A stretch of 64,000 nt of DNA, from positions 1 through 64,000 of the forward strand of contig NZ_JAKRCW010000007.1 in NCBI RefSeq assembly GCF_022346425.1, given 5' to 3'. This document shows positions 27,819 through 37,125 of this stretch, piece by piece; the stretch's first letter is position 1, and each line of letters opens with the position of its first letter. The position numbers and the translations under genes were made by a program. A model generated the notes under the pieces. It saw nothing but the letters and a program-made list of their open reading frames with translations. It did no database searches and was not told the origin of the DNA. This DNA is from Pseudoglutamicibacter albus (GTDB lineage: Bacteria; Actinomycetota; Actinomycetes; Actinomycetales; Micrococcaceae).

Positions 27819-27893
27819 GCTCCCATGCTACGTTGCGCACTCCTTACAGTGTCATAGCGTGACGTGTCAGCTGAACGTGCTACGTTTGTGAGC

Positions 27894-28556
27894 GTGCCTC
27901 GCTTTGTCTCTGTGTCCCGTCAAGCGCTCGCCGATGCGCTCCTCGCCGCAGGTCCGCACGCCCCCACGCTGTGCGATGGCTGGGAAACACGGCATTTAGC
28001 GGCACACCTGGTGCTTCGTGAACGCTCCGTTTGGGCCGCCGGCATCACAGGTGCCCCTGGTTTACGGCAAGGCATGGAACGCAAACTCGAGATCCTCGCT
28101 TCCCAAGGCCAACACCCCGGCGGGTATGCGCGCCTCATCAAACAATTCGCGCAAGGGCCACAGAAGTTCTCCCCGTTCAACCTCAAACGTGTGGACGCCG
28201 CAGCGAACCTGCTCGAATACTTTGTGCACCTCGAAGACATCCGCCGCGCCCGCGAACGCTGGGTACCACGATCCCTGGATGCGGCATATACAGAACGGCT
28301 ATGGCAGCGGTTCAAGAACGGTGCCAAACTGCTCTACCGGAACTCACCGGTCGGGATCATCCTCGTCCGCCCTGACGGGACCCGCTACCATGCCAAGAAA
28401 GGCACCGACTCGGTCGCGATCTACGGGTCCGTGAGCGAACTCATCATGCATGCATTCGGCCGAACCGAACACGCGCTGGTGCTCTACGAAGGAAGCCCCG
28501 AGGCCAAGAAGGCACTCGAGGCCTCAACAGCGAAAAACGCTGAACGCTGCACCTAG
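27894..28556 (+). CDS. TIGR03085-type metal-binding protein (maleylpyruvate isomerase/DinB-like)
   Basis: About 220 residues. The N-terminus LLAAGPHAPTLCDGWETRHLAAHLVLRE carries the conserved GW and HL motifs of the mycothiol-dependent maleylpyruvate isomerase superfamily, a four-helix bundle that binds a divalent metal. I place the start at GTG 27894, in line with family members; GTG 27864 is upstream in frame. It is divergent from hisI and convergent with hisF. The substrate is unknown. Confidence 0.8.
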   Translation: MPRFVSVSRQALADALLAAGPHAPTLCDGWETRHLAAHLVLRERSVWAAGITGAPGLRQGMERKLEILASQGQHPGGYARLIKQFAQGPQKFSPFNLKRVDAAANLLEYFVHLEDIRRARERWVPRSLDAAYTERLWQRFKNGAKLLYRNSPVGIILVRPDGTRYHAKKGTDSVAIYGSVSELIMHAFGRTEHALVLYEGSPEAKKALEASTAKNAERCT

Positions 28557-28560
28557 CGGT

Positions 28561-28605
28561 GCATAACAGACGCGGCACTCAACGGACGCGGTTCTTAACG
28601 GACCG
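28561..28605. repeat. 16-bp degenerate repeats spanning the hisF stop
   Basis: GCATAACAGACGCG, CACTCAACGGACGCG and TTCTTAACGGACCG follow each other with a period near 16; the last contains the hisF TAA stop (28597-28595) and the middle copy a TGA. Confidence 0.6.
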
Positions 28606-29365
28606 TGATGCCTGCCGCCCGCATCGCGGCCTTCACTTCAGCCATCATGTGATCAGGCCCAAAATGAAACAGCGATGCCGCAAGCACCGCATCGGCCCCT
28701 GCCTCCACCGCCGGTGGGAAATGCTCGGGCTTACCAGCCCCACCTGATGCGATCAACGGAACCGAAATAACGCGCCGGACATCGCGCAGCATCTGCGTAT
28801 CGAAACCCTCTTGCGTCCCATCAGCGTCGATCGAGTTTAACAAAACCTCACCCACGCCGCGTTTCTGAGCCTCAGCCGCCCACTCCAGCGCGTCCTGACC
28901 AGTACCCACCCGGCCGCCACGCACCATGACCTCATAACCGGAAGCTAGATCCGGGTTATCGCTACGCTTAGCATCCAGAGACAACGTCAAAACCTGGGAA
29001 CCAAAAGCCTCACTGATCTGATTGATCAGATCCGGGTTCTCCACTGCGGCAGTAGCCACAGAAACCTTATCCGCGCCCGCGTTCAGCAGCTTAGAGACAT
29101 CCGTGACCGAACGGATACCGCCACCGACCGTCAACGGGATGAAAACCTCAGCAGCGGTACGACTAACAATGTCATACACCGTGTCACGCTCGTCAGAAGA
29201 AGCTGTGACATCCAAGAACGTCAACTCATCGGCACCCACACGGCCATAGCGCTCCGCAAGCTCAACCGGATCTCCCGCATCACGCAAACCCTCAAAGTTC
29301 ACGCCTTTAACCACACGGCCAGCGTCCACATCGAGGCACGGAATCACACGAACAGCAACAGACAC
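28595..29365 (-). CDS. hisF: Imidazole glycerol phosphate synthase cyclase subunit
   Basis: 256 residues, a TIM barrel beginning [20 protein letters not shown] with the first catalytic Asp; the second lies in [10 protein letters not shown]. It closes the imidazole ring using ammonia from HisH. Start GTG 29365 follows GGGGCAGG. The order hisE-hisG-hisF is continuous and same-strand; hisH, hisA and hisB are not here. Confidence 0.96.
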   Translation of the reverse strand: MSVAVRVIPCLDVDAGRVVKGVNFEGLRDAGDPVELAERYGRVGADELTFLDVTASSDERDTVYDIVSRTAAEVFIPLTVGGGIRSVTDVSKLLNAGADKVSVATAAVENPDLINQISEAFGSQVLTLSLDAKRSDNPDLASGYEVMVRGGRVGTGQDALEWAAEAQKRGVGEVLLNSIDADGTQEGFDTQMLRDVRRVISVPLIASGGAGKPEHFPPAVEAGADAVLAASLFHFGPDHMMAEVKAAMRAAGITVR

Positions 29366-29378
29366 AACCTGCCCCTTC

Positions 29379-30233
29379 CTATAAACGGCAAGCGTTAATC
29401 GGGGTCACCAAAATCGCGCGCGCCCCCACGTCATAGAGCTCATCCATGACACGGTTGACCTGGTTTTCCTTAACCATGGCCCGCACCGCAACCCAATCAG
29501 GGTCAGCCAACGGGGAAATCGTTGGGGACTCCAAACCAGGGGTCAAACGCATCGCCTCATCAACCAACGTCTTCGGGATGTCATAATCCAACATCGCGTA
29601 CTGGCGAGCCACAATCACACCACGCAAACGACGCACGAGCGTGCCTTCAGCCTTCGGGTGATGATTCTTCCGGCCAATCAAAACAGCCTCAGACTTCATC
29701 AACTCAGGACCAAACGGCTCCAAACCGGCAGCACGCATCGTCGAGCCGGTCTCCACCACATCGGCCACCGCGTCAGCGACACCCAAACGGATCGAGGTCT
29801 CAATCGCGCCATCCAGACGCACCGTCTCCGCGTCAATACCGTGCTCTTGAAGATAATGATCAACCAAAACCCGGTAACTCGTAGCGATCCGCTTACCGTT
29901 CAACTGAGAAAAATCAGAGAACACACCGCGCGGGCCAGCGATACGGAACGTCGAGGCGCCAATACCCAACGGCATCAGCTCCTCAACCGCATCATCAACA
30001 TCCGCGTCCATCATCAAATCCCGGCCCGTGATCCCCAAATCCAAAACACCACGGCCCACATACACCGCGATATCCCGCGGCCGCAGATAAAAGAACTCAA
30101 CATCGTTCTCAGGGTCCGTCAACGCCAGCTCGCGCGAATCACGACGCTGCCGATACCCCGCCTCAGACAACATCTCCGTCACAGCGGAAGACAACGAACC
30201 CTTATTCGGAACAGCTACACGCAAAGTCGACAC
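29379..30233 (-). CDS. hisG: ATP phosphoribosyltransferase (long form)
   Basis: 284 residues: [12 protein letters not shown] start, [17 protein letters not shown], and a C-terminal ACT-like regulatory domain ending in [11 protein letters not shown], so the feedback-regulated long HisG. It commits PRPP and ATP to histidine. It precedes hisF by 13 bases and follows hisE by 53. Confidence 0.96.
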   Translation of the reverse strand: MSTLRVAVPNKGSLSSAVTEMLSEAGYRQRRDSRELALTDPENDVEFFYLRPRDIAVYVGRGVLDLGITGRDLMMDADVDDAVEELMPLGIGASTFRIAGPRGVFSDFSQLNGKRIATSYRVLVDHYLQEHGIDAETVRLDGAIETSIRLGVADAVADVVETGSTMRAAGLEPFGPELMKSEAVLIGRKNHHPKAEGTLVRRLRGVIVARQYAMLDYDIPKTLVDEAMRLTPGLESPTISPLADPDWVAVRAMVKENQVNRVMDELYDVGARAILVTPINACRL

Positions 30234-30286
30234 AACAACTCAACCCTTCACAAACTCACGCCACAACAACGCCTACGCCACATAAC

Positions 30287-30550
30287 TCACAGATGCTTAT
30301 ACACGTCCTGCAGAGACAACCCCTTAGCGATCATCATCACCTGCACGTGATACAGAAGCTGCGAAATCTCCTCAGCAGCCTCATCATCCGACTCATATTC
30401 AGCGGCCATCCACACCTCAGCGGCCTCCTCAACGATCTTCTTACCGATCGCATGGATACCCGCATCCAACTCTTGGACAGTGCCGGACCCCTCAGGGCGC
30501 TCGACAGCTTTGGTTTGCAGTTCAGCAAAGAGTTCCTCGAAGCTTTTCAC
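30287..30550 (-). CDS. hisE: Phosphoribosyl-ATP pyrophosphatase
   Basis: 87 residues from GTG 30550 ([20 protein letters not shown]). The MazG-like motif [17 protein letters not shown] supplies the metal-binding glutamates. It hydrolyses PR-ATP to PR-AMP. An in-frame GTG at 30574 would add eight residues; family starts favour the shorter form. Confidence 0.94.
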   Translation of the reverse strand: MKSFEELFAELQTKAVERPEGSGTVQELDAGIHAIGKKIVEEAAEVWMAAEYESDDEAAEEISQLLYHVQVMMIAKGLSLQDVYKHL

Positions 30551-30620
30551 ACCACTCAGCCTAATCAAACCCACCCAGCATCAGCAGAACGTGACGACAC
30601 AAAGACCACACAAAGCAACC

Positions 30621-30654
30621 GGCGCCGGCCCGAGGTTACCCTCGGCCCGACGCC
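30621..30654 (-). terminator. Hairpin downstream of ribM
   Basis: A 15-base imperfect stem (two mismatches) around TTAC, with GC-rich arms, between the transporter and hisE. Confidence 0.55.
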
Positions 30655-30679
30655 AGCGAACATTCACCCCCAACCTAGG

Positions 30680-30731
30680 CTGAGACTCAGTTCCTGCACT
30701 GAGACTCAATTGGTGGGAACACACTCAATCC
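30680..30731. repeat. 19-bp triplicated element spanning the ribM stop
   Basis: ACTCAGTTCC, ACTCAATTGG and ACTCAATCC recur every 19 bases, the first two preceded by CTGAG. TCA lies at 30687, 30706 and 30725, the last being the TGA stop of the minus-strand transporter. The period of 19 places a TGA in each of the three frames. Confidence 0.75.
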
Positions 30732-31438
30732 ACGGTTGGGTCGAGTGTCTCCATCCGAGCAATCGATGGTTTCTCGTTCTTCTGGGCACGAGCCCACACG
30801 AAGAACCCGATCAACGTGAACACCCCGTAGAACAGGTACATGAACGCGGAAGCGAAGTATCCTGCCGAGAACAACAGCGGGACACCCACGATATCCACGG
30901 CAACCCACGCGAGCCAGAACTCAGTCCAACCCTTCGCCATACCGTAAGTAGCTACCAGCGAACCAATGAACGTCCATGCATCAGCCCACACCGGGTCATA
31001 CGAACCCAACGCGGCAAACAGTGGGGTCAGAGCGATCGTGCCGATGACCATGACCAACACCATCCCGATCCGAACACCCCAGCCACCCCATCGTGGGGTG
31101 ATCGCTTGAGAATCATCACCGCTACGTTGCTTGCGGCTTTCGTTCCAACGGATCCACCCGTAGATGGACACCACGATGAACATGATCTGACGGCCCGCCT
31201 GACCCAACAGGTGAGGCATAGTCGCGTTCGGGTCAACCAAAGAACCCAAGAACACCGTGAGCAACAACAAGTTACCGGCGATACCGATAGGCCAGGCCCA
31301 CACTTTACGGCGCATACCGCCAAGAGCCGAAGCTAAACCAAAAACATTGCCAACAACCTCACGGACCACCAAAACCTGCCCTCCAGGCAGGTCAATAGTC
31401 CCGTTGAAGGTTTCGACAAGCCACCGCAGAAAATCCAT
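30725..31438 (-). CDS. ribM: PnuC-family transporter, probably the riboflavin transporter RibM
   Basis: 237 residues with about seven membrane segments and the PnuC-type pattern of Trp- and Gly-rich helices (VVSIYGWIRWNE; GWTEFWLAWVAVDIVGVPLL). PnuC proteins carry vitamin precursors by facilitated diffusion. The FMN riboswitch in its leader points to riboflavin rather than nicotinamide riboside, as for RibM of corynebacteria. AAAGGGTTAGGA precedes the ATG and could be hidden by a leader hairpin. Confidence 0.85.
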   Translation of the reverse strand: MDFLRWLVETFNGTIDLPGGQVLVVREVVGNVFGLASALGGMRRKVWAWPIGIAGNLLLLTVFLGSLVDPNATMPHLLGQAGRQIMFIVVSIYGWIRWNESRKQRSGDDSQAITPRWGGWGVRIGMVLVMVIGTIALTPLFAALGSYDPVWADAWTFIGSLVATYGMAKGWTEFWLAWVAVDIVGVPLLFSAGYFASAFMYLFYGVFTLIGFFVWARAQKNEKPSIARMETLDPTVD

Positions 31439-31442
31439 TCCT

Positions 31443-31474
31443 AACCCTTTCTCGCTCTACGGCGGCCCCGGGTT
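31443..31474 (-). promoter_or_regulatory. Candidate ribosome-site sequestering hairpin of the ribM leader
   Basis: In the minus-strand RNA, AACCC (31474-31470) can pair with GGGUU (31447-31443), which includes part of the ribosome binding region just before the ribM AUG; two more pairs are possible beyond a mismatch. This would suit translational control by the riboswitch. Folding was done by eye. Confidence 0.4.
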
Positions 31475-31663
31475 GAGGAATACGTGAGTGGCTTCTTCGC
31501 CCAGCGCTTTCGTTCACTTGCGATGCGGCGGCGTCTTGGACTCGTCGTATGGACTCGCCCATTCGGCTGCTCGGCACGCGGTGACGCGGCTGAACTTCCC
31601 CGCAATCAGTGGCTGCGTGATACCAGCCAGCGGCTACGTGAAGAACACTGTCTCAGCGTAAAC

Positions 31664-31807
31664 CGTGCTTCTCCCATCCAGACTTTTACTGTCGGTACTG
31701 GATTTTCACCAGTTCAGCCGTCCCCCTTCAAGAGCATTTACTCAAGCTGAGGCAACGGGTCGCGGACTATCACCGCCGGTTCGGACTTTCACCGACCCCG
31801 GAGCACG
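31664..31807 (-). ncRNA. FMN riboswitch (RFN element)
   Basis: Read on the minus strand, the conserved blocks appear in order: GGTCGGTGAAAGTCCGAACC, GGCGGTGATAGTCCGCGACC, CTGGTGAAAATCCAG, ACCGACAGTAAAAGTCTGGA and TGGGAGAAGCACG. The closing helix pairs CGTGCT (31807-31802) with AGCACG (31669-31664). About 225 bases of expression platform separate it from ribM. Confidence 0.95.
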
Positions 31808-31947
31808 TGAACATAACTGTAACCCATGTCCACACGGGCCCCGCGCGACGGTGACACAATGTTGAGCCGACTTGCTCACTGCCCCCGCTTGAGGTCAGTT
31901 TCTATTGCCCGCCCCATCAACGGTTGCCGTTGTCAGTGCGGCTCAGT

Positions 31948-32622
31948 TCAACCTCCGATGGCAGCGTGGGCTTCGTCGCGCAAGTTCTGAATCGCTTCCG
32001 CTACGTCTTCGGCACCATAGACGCTGGAGCCTGCAACGAACGTGTCCGCACCGGCTTCAGCGGCGATGCGGATCGTCTCGGTTGTCACGCCGCCATCGAC
32101 CTGTAGCGCGACTTGCGCTCCAGAACCGTCGATCGCTTGACGTGCCGCGCGGATCTTCGGGACAACAACGTCGAGGAAAGCCTGCCCGCCAAAGCCCGGC
32201 TCGACCGTCATGAGCAACAGCATGTCGAGTTCAGGGAGCATGTCCATGTAGGAGTTCAGGCCCGTCGCTGGACGCAGAGCCATCGAGGCTTTCGAACCGC
32301 GTGCGCGCAGCTCGCGAGCCAAACGGATCGGGGCGGTCGCGGCTTCTGCGTGGAAGGTCACCGAGTATGCTCCCATGTCCGCGTATTCAGGGGCCCAACG
32401 GTCGGGGTCTTCGATCATGAGGTGAATATCGAGCGGTAACGGGGACTCGTCCTGAATCCTCTTGACCACAGGCGGGCCGAACGTCAGGTTCGGCACAAAA
32501 TGCTGATCCATGACATCGACGTGCACGGCATCTGCGGTTTTGATCGCTTGTAGCTCCTCCCCTAGCCGGAGGAAGTCAGCGGAGAGGATCGAGGGGTGAA
32601 TTGCGCACGTGTGGCGGCTCAT
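31948..32622 (-). CDS. rpe: Ribulose-phosphate 3-epimerase
   Basis: 224 residues, TIM barrel with [32 protein letters not shown] (metal-binding His/Asp) and [13 protein letters not shown]. It interconverts ribulose- and xylulose-5-phosphate in the pentose phosphate pathway. The start overlaps the rsmB stop by 4 bases. Between its stop and the riboswitch (31808-31947) I see only the likely ribM promoter zone. Confidence 0.97.
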   Translation of the reverse strand: MSRHTCAIHPSILSADFLRLGEELQAIKTADAVHVDVMDQHFVPNLTFGPPVVKRIQDESPLPLDIHLMIEDPDRWAPEYADMGAYSVTFHAEAATAPIRLARELRARGSKASMALRPATGLNSYMDMLPELDMLLLMTVEPGFGGQAFLDVVVPKIRAARQAIDGSGAQVALQVDGGVTTETIRIAAEAGADTFVAGSSVYGAEDVAEAIQNLRDEAHAAIGG

Positions 32623-34262
32623 GCTTGTTCCTTCTTCGTGATGAGTGCCATGAACATGGCGTCGGTTCCGTGGGAGTGCGGGAAAAGTTGGGCTGTGGAA
32701 CCGCTGTTGGTTCCGACGACGGGGTCGGCTGGGCGGGCCGCGTCACCTTCGCCGGTGAGCGTTACGGAGTCGAGGACTGCTCCGGTGTCGAGCAGTTCGA
32801 TGTCTTTGCGGCGGTGGAACGCGTCTTCGAGGATCGCGAGCGTTTCAGCCGGGTGCGGTGAACACGTCACGTAGGCGAGCACCCCGCCTGGGCGCAACGC
32901 GTCGAGTGCCGAGTTCAGAAGCTCACCTTGTAGGCGGGTGAGCGCTGGGATGTCGGAGGGCTGTTTGCGCCAGCGGCTCTCCGGGCGGCGGCGTAGCGCG
33001 CCGAGCCCCGAGCATGGGGCGTCCAGCAGGATGCGGTCGTAGTGGTTCGGCTGTGCCTTACCGATGTCCCGGCCGTCGCCGGTCACCGAGGTCCAGGCTT
33101 TCTCATCAACTGCCCGCAGCGCTTGCTTCACAAGGTTAGAGCGGTGCTCCTGAACCTCATTCGCGGTCAGATGCGCGCCGCGTTGAGCGGCGATCGCGGC
33201 CAGCAGCGCGGCTTTACCGCCCGGGCCTGCGGACATATCAAGCCAACGGCCGGCATCGGCGCCTGCAACATCGGCTTCTGCGAGGACGCGGGCGGTGAGC
33301 TGCGAGCCGTGGTCCTGCACGCGAATATGGCCTTCGGCAACACCTGGCCAGCGCAACGGATCGCCACCAGAGTTGACTGAGTATGCTTCGGGAACCCAGG
33401 TTGATGGGGTGGCTTTGAGACGTTTGAGTTCTTGCTCGGTTGCGATCCCCGGAAGCGCGGCCAGGTGCACCGCCGGCGCCACGTTATCGGCTTCGAGCAA
33501 AGCCTCGAGCTCATCGGCTGAACGCCCGTGCACAACGAGCGAGGACCGTAGCGCACGAACCACCCATTCGGGGTGGGAGTACCGCAGGGCGAGGCGCGCC
33601 ATCGGGTCGGTGATGGCCGCTTCGAGCGTTTCAGCCCATTCTTCACGCGAGCGTTCCGTAACCCGGCGCAGAACCGCGTTAACGAAGCCTCCCGCGCCAG
33701 CGCCTACGCAGTCGCGGGCGAGCGCCACGGTTTCATCGACCGCGGCGTGCTGCGGGACGCGCATGTGCAGAAGCTGGTAGGTACCGATCCGCAGAACGTC
33801 CAAGACCGGTGGGTCAATGTTTTTGAGTGGGCGATCAGAGCATTCAGCAAGCACCGCATCCAGGCTTGCCAGTTCGCGTAACGAACCATAGGTGAGCTCG
33901 GTTGCGAAACCGGCATCGCGCTGATCGAGGCGGGAACGGCGAATGTGGTGCGGTAGCGCTAGGTTGGCATACGCGTTGTCAACGGCGACGGCCTGCAGAA
34001 CGTCGAACGCTACTTTGCGTGCGGGGTCAGCGCTGCGGCTGCGCTGCGATGGAGCTGCGGCGCTGAACTGGCGGGGCTGGCGGCCGCCGCGGTTGCGTTC
34101 ACGGCCTTTAGCGTTGCGGCGGGAACCGTCGGTTCTACCCTGCCTTTGACCGTGTCCTTGCTTATTGTCGTATCCCTGGTGACTGCCCCGGCGTGGGCGA
34201 TCGTTCCCGTCCCCTCGGCCGGAGCGTGGGGCGCGGTCATTCGAGCGTGAATCTCGACTCAT
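32619..34262 (-). CDS. rsmB: 16S rRNA m5C967 methyltransferase RsmB with basic N-terminal extension
   Basis: 547 residues. A NusB-like domain spans about residues 80-215. The methyltransferase domain has [16 protein letters not shown] and the catalytic cysteine in [10 protein letters not shown]. It methylates a cytosine in helix 31 of 16S rRNA in the family. The first 78 residues are a disordered Arg/Gly/Asn/Gln-rich stretch, common in actinobacterial RsmB and probably RNA-binding. It overlaps both neighbours by 4 bases. Confidence 0.94.
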   Translation of the reverse strand: MSRDSRSNDRAPRSGRGDGNDRPRRGSHQGYDNKQGHGQRQGRTDGSRRNAKGRERNRGGRQPRQFSAAAPSQRSRSADPARKVAFDVLQAVAVDNAYANLALPHHIRRSRLDQRDAGFATELTYGSLRELASLDAVLAECSDRPLKNIDPPVLDVLRIGTYQLLHMRVPQHAAVDETVALARDCVGAGAGGFVNAVLRRVTERSREEWAETLEAAITDPMARLALRYSHPEWVVRALRSSLVVHGRSADELEALLEADNVAPAVHLAALPGIATEQELKRLKATPSTWVPEAYSVNSGGDPLRWPGVAEGHIRVQDHGSQLTARVLAEADVAGADAGRWLDMSAGPGGKAALLAAIAAQRGAHLTANEVQEHRSNLVKQALRAVDEKAWTSVTGDGRDIGKAQPNHYDRILLDAPCSGLGALRRRPESRWRKQPSDIPALTRLQGELLNSALDALRPGGVLAYVTCSPHPAETLAILEDAFHRRKDIELLDTGAVLDSVTLTGEGDAARPADPVVGTNSGSTAQLFPHSHGTDAMFMALITKKEQA

Positions 34263-35209
34263 TCGAAGTGTCCTTCCCCGTTGCTGAGGGCTCCGCGAGC
34301 CCAGTCAGCGGCAGCCATCATCTTTTTACCCGCAGGCTGCACACGCGTCAGCTCAACCGGTGAAGACCCGGTGCCGACGACGACGCGGGCCGGCTTCCGG
34401 CTGCGGAAGCTCAGCTGGCCAGGGCCAAGGTTTTTCTCGTGGGCATCGAGCTCATCAGGGGTTGTGACACGTACCCGCTCGAGTTTGATGCTGGCCCCAT
34501 TGAAGTGTGTGAAGGCGCCGGGTTCTGGTGTGGTGCCGGCGATGCGTCCCCGTACGGCTTCCGCGGAGGTTGCCCAGTCGACGCGGCCGTCGTTGCGTTC
34601 GAGTTTCGGCGCGAGCGTTGCCTCTCCCTTTTGCGGTTGTGGAACCACCGCCCCGGAAACGTAGCCGGTGATCGCTTGGCTCAACAGCACCGCGCCTTCT
34701 GTGGAGAGGCGTTCGAGGAGGTCGCCCGCGGTGTCGCTTGGCTGCACGGCTTCCGTCATGACCCCGAGCACCGGCCCGGTGTCCATACCTTCATCGAGCA
34801 CGAAAGCTGTGGCGCCTGTGATGTCGTGGCACCGGATGAGCGCGTGCTGAACAGGAGCAGCCCCGCGTAGATCTGGCAGGAGCGAGAAGTGAAGGTTGAC
34901 CCACCCGAATTCTGGGAGGTCGAGTGTGCGTCGTGGAACCATCGCGCCGTAGGCGACAACCGCGGCGACATCGATCTCTAATGCGGCGATCGCATCATGG
35001 GCTTCGTCCGTGATCTTGTCCGCTTTGATGACGGGCAGCCCGTGATCTTCGGCGTAGGCCGCTACCGGGGACGGTGTCATGACCCGTTTACGGCCGATGG
35101 GCGCGTCAGTTCGTGTCAATACTGCTGCGATCTCGTGGCCGTCGTTGATGAGCTGCGCTAGCGGTGCGACAGCAACATCAGGGGTTCCGGCGTAGAGGAT
35201 TCGTGCCAT
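34259..35209 (-). CDS. fmt: Methionyl-tRNA formyltransferase
   Basis: 316 residues: ARILYAGTPDVAVAPL start, formyl-tetrahydrofolate signature NLHFSLLPDLRGAAPVQ and DEGMDTGPVL. It formylates initiator Met-tRNA. It is arranged def-fmt-rsmB-rpe with overlapping or near-touching frames (7 bases after def). Confidence 0.97.
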   Translation of the reverse strand: MARILYAGTPDVAVAPLAQLINDGHEIAAVLTRTDAPIGRKRVMTPSPVAAYAEDHGLPVIKADKITDEAHDAIAALEIDVAAVVAYGAMVPRRTLDLPEFGWVNLHFSLLPDLRGAAPVQHALIRCHDITGATAFVLDEGMDTGPVLGVMTEAVQPSDTAGDLLERLSTEGAVLLSQAITGYVSGAVVPQPQKGEATLAPKLERNDGRVDWATSAEAVRGRIAGTTPEPGAFTHFNGASIKLERVRVTTPDELDAHEKNLGPGQLSFRSRKPARVVVGTGSSPVELTRVQPAGKKMMAAADWARGALSNGEGHFE

Positions 35210-35216
35210 GTGCGCA

Positions 35217-35804
35217 TCAGCTCCTGAGGAATGAGTTGCCGGTTTTGTTTGAGAAGGCGCTGCCGATGGTGGTGGCGCGTTGGTCTTGCACGTGATCGAC
35301 GTTGCTTTGGAAGGTTTTGTGGCGCAGCTGTTGTTGTGCGCGACGGCGGTCGTCTCCGGTGAGCCGATCGATGAAGAGTCTGCCGTTGAGGTGGTCGGTT
35401 TCGTGTTGGAAACAACGCGCGAGCAGGCCCTCGGCGATGATCTCTAATTCCTCGCCAGTGACATCGACGCCGGTGAGTCGGACTTTCTTAGGGCGTGCCA
35501 GCGGCATCTGGATTCCGGGTACCGATAGGCAACCTTCGATCGTGCGATCGTCTTCGATGGTTTCTTCGTCCAGGATCTCAAGGACCGGATTGCACACTGT
35601 GCCTTGGTGTCCGTCGATGTTGTAGGTGAAGATGCGTTTGCTGATGCCGATCTGTGGTCCTGCTAGCCCCACACCGTTGACCTTGCTCATGGTCTCGTGC
35701 ATGTCTCGGGCCAGCGTGGCTAGAGATGAATCGAAAACGGTCACGGGCTCCGCCGCTGTCCGTAGGACCGGGTCCCCTACTGTACGAATCGCGTGAACTG
35801 TCAC
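35217..35804 (-). CDS. def: Peptide deformylase
   Basis: 195 residues from GTG 35804, which has GAGGGG six bases upstream. The three metal-enzyme motifs are present: GVGLAGPQIG, EGCLSVPG and QHETDHLNG. It removes the formyl group from nascent proteins, pairing with fmt. A longer frame to 35837 exists but lacks a ribosome site. Confidence 0.95.
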   Translation of the reverse strand: MTVHAIRTVGDPVLRTAAEPVTVFDSSLATLARDMHETMSKVNGVGLAGPQIGISKRIFTYNIDGHQGTVCNPVLEILDEETIEDDRTIEGCLSVPGIQMPLARPKKVRLTGVDVTGEELEIIAEGLLARCFQHETDHLNGRLFIDRLTGDDRRRAQQQLRHKTFQSNVDHVQDQRATTIGSAFSNKTGNSFLRS

Positions 35805-35830
35805 GCTTCCCCTCTTTCTGAAATGTTCTT

Positions 35831-35882
35831 CGCTCAAAAACGTGCGTTGCTCAATGAATGTTTGTCGCTCAACGAATGCGGC
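35831..35882. repeat. Degenerate 18-bp repeats upstream of def
   Basis: GCTCAA recurs at 35832, 35849 and 35867 within units of 17-18 bases (GCTCAAAAACGTGC, GCTCAATGAATG, GCTCAACGAATG). Confidence 0.5.
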
Positions 35883-35999
35883 GCGGAAGCGGTGCTTACC
35901 CTCCGCTGTTTGCTTTCCATCGTATGTGAGAAAACCGTGAGATTGGCGGGCGACAGCCCGGTCTGACCGCTCACGTGTTACGCCCAGTACGTGTTGTGA

Positions 36000-36929
36000 C
36001 TACCGAGTGGCTGGTGGCGGGACGGGCTGAAGTTCTGCGGCTGCACTGAAGGCCACGGATTCGGTTTCCCATACTTGGCGTAGAGCCCAGAACCTTTTCC
36101 ACGCGTTTTCGAGGCTGTGAGGTTGTGCCCGCATCGGTAGCACCTCAGTTTCACCGAGAGCCACGGCGAGCAGAACACTGTTTTTAGGGAACGGCCACGG
36201 CTCCCACGTCCCTTTTTCTGGGTCGCTCAGATATTCCTCGGCTTGCGCGCCGGCGGCGAGTTGCATGACAACCTTAGGGTCTGGCGCTTTAACACGGCCA
36301 TCCCGGGTGGTGCCGCGCGTCTTATAGTCGATCAGGCAGGTCGCTCCCCCGATCTCGGCAACCAGATCGAGTGTGCCGGCGTAGCCGACAGTGTGGTTCC
36401 AGATAGTGACTTCCGGTTCGATAGGCCGAACACCAAAGAGATCCCACCATTCATCGAAACGATCCGCATAGGCGCCTTCCCCGTGTTCTTTGAGGATTTC
36501 ACGCATCTGTGCGGCCTCGTGCGGGCGGCCAAGCTCACGCAGAGCCTTGTGTTCGGCATAGTTGTGGACCCGGTCTCCACGGGCCGCTGCCTCGTCACGG
36601 TATTTCTCCGCCGCGGAAGAGGCCTGCCGTGCAATCTGCTTGAGCTGGATCTTATTGCCCACTGACGTTGGTAAACGCTCGTCATTGATGACCGCGGTCG
36701 CGGCCATATGCCCAGCCCAGCCCGTCATATCCACCGCGTGGCGGGAAATCACGGTGGTGATCGAGGGAACTTCGGGGAGCCCGCCCACGGTGCGTGAATA
36801 CATACGCCCGAGGGAGGTCTGGTGCGCGAGCAATGGCTGTGTCATGCTCCCAAGTTTGTCACCTACCCCTGACACATTGCTCACCGACACATTGCTCGCT
36901 GAGGCATTGCTCACTGACACTTTGTTCAC
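36000..36929 (-). CDS. PD-(D/E)XK nuclease-like hypothetical protein
   Basis: Up to 309 residues. The segment VGYAGTLDLVAEIGG followed by CLIDYKTRG has the GT-D...DxK arrangement of RecB/Cas4-type PD-(D/E)XK nucleases, with the lysine in DYKT. A helical region with HNYAEHKAL precedes it. I cannot name a pathway; no helicase or phage genes are adjacent. The first 20 residues from GTG 36929 are an in-frame Ser-Val-Ser-Asn repeat; ATG 36845 is an alternative start but has GGGAG only one base away. Confidence 0.6.
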   Translation of the reverse strand: MNKVSVSNASASNVSVSNVSGVGDKLGSMTQPLLAHQTSLGRMYSRTVGGLPEVPSITTVISRHAVDMTGWAGHMAATAVINDERLPTSVGNKIQLKQIARQASSAAEKYRDEAAARGDRVHNYAEHKALRELGRPHEAAQMREILKEHGEGAYADRFDEWWDLFGVRPIEPEVTIWNHTVGYAGTLDLVAEIGGATCLIDYKTRGTTRDGRVKAPDPKVVMQLAAGAQAEEYLSDPEKGTWEPWPFPKNSVLLAVALGETEVLPMRAQPHSLENAWKRFWALRQVWETESVAFSAAAELQPVPPPATR

Positions 36930-36930
36930 G
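36871..36930. repeat. Four 15-bp tandem repeats at the 5' end of the nuclease-like gene
   Basis: GACACATTGCTCACC, GACACATTGCTCGCT, GAGGCATTGCTCACT and GACACTTTGTTCACG are consecutive 15-base units. In the gene's frame they encode repeats of Val-Ser-Val-Ser-Asn type, so length changes would keep the frame. Confidence 0.85.
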
Positions 36931-36956
36931 CGACCTGGACCGGCAAACCGCTACCT

Positions 36957-36974
36957 CATCAACCGAAAGGTTGA
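36957..36974. promoter_or_regulatory. Palindromic element, copy 1 (upstream of DUF2871 operon)
   Basis: CATCAACCGAAAGGTTGA contains the inverted repeat TCAACC-GAAA-GGTTGA. An identical 18-mer occurs at 53626-53643. Here it lies 152 bases before the DUF2871 start and 28 bases from the divergent nuclease-like start. Confidence 0.6.
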
Positions 36975-37125
36975 GCTGACTTTCAACACAGATCGCGATG
37001 TTTCTGCCTCTTCAAAGAAGTTGAATGACGTTAAAGTCCGGACCCCATTCCCGAACCCCAATAAAGGCCGAACCCGTTGCGCCTCTGCCGGAACCTGAAG
37101 CGCCGGAACCGAAAGGAACTGAACC

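Noticed and set aside
31484-31750. Plus-strand open frame across the ribM leader
   Set aside because: It overlaps the FMN riboswitch and its platform and has no recognisable product.
36871-36930. CRISPR array
   Set aside because: The 15-bp units are contiguous with no spacers, and no cas genes are near.
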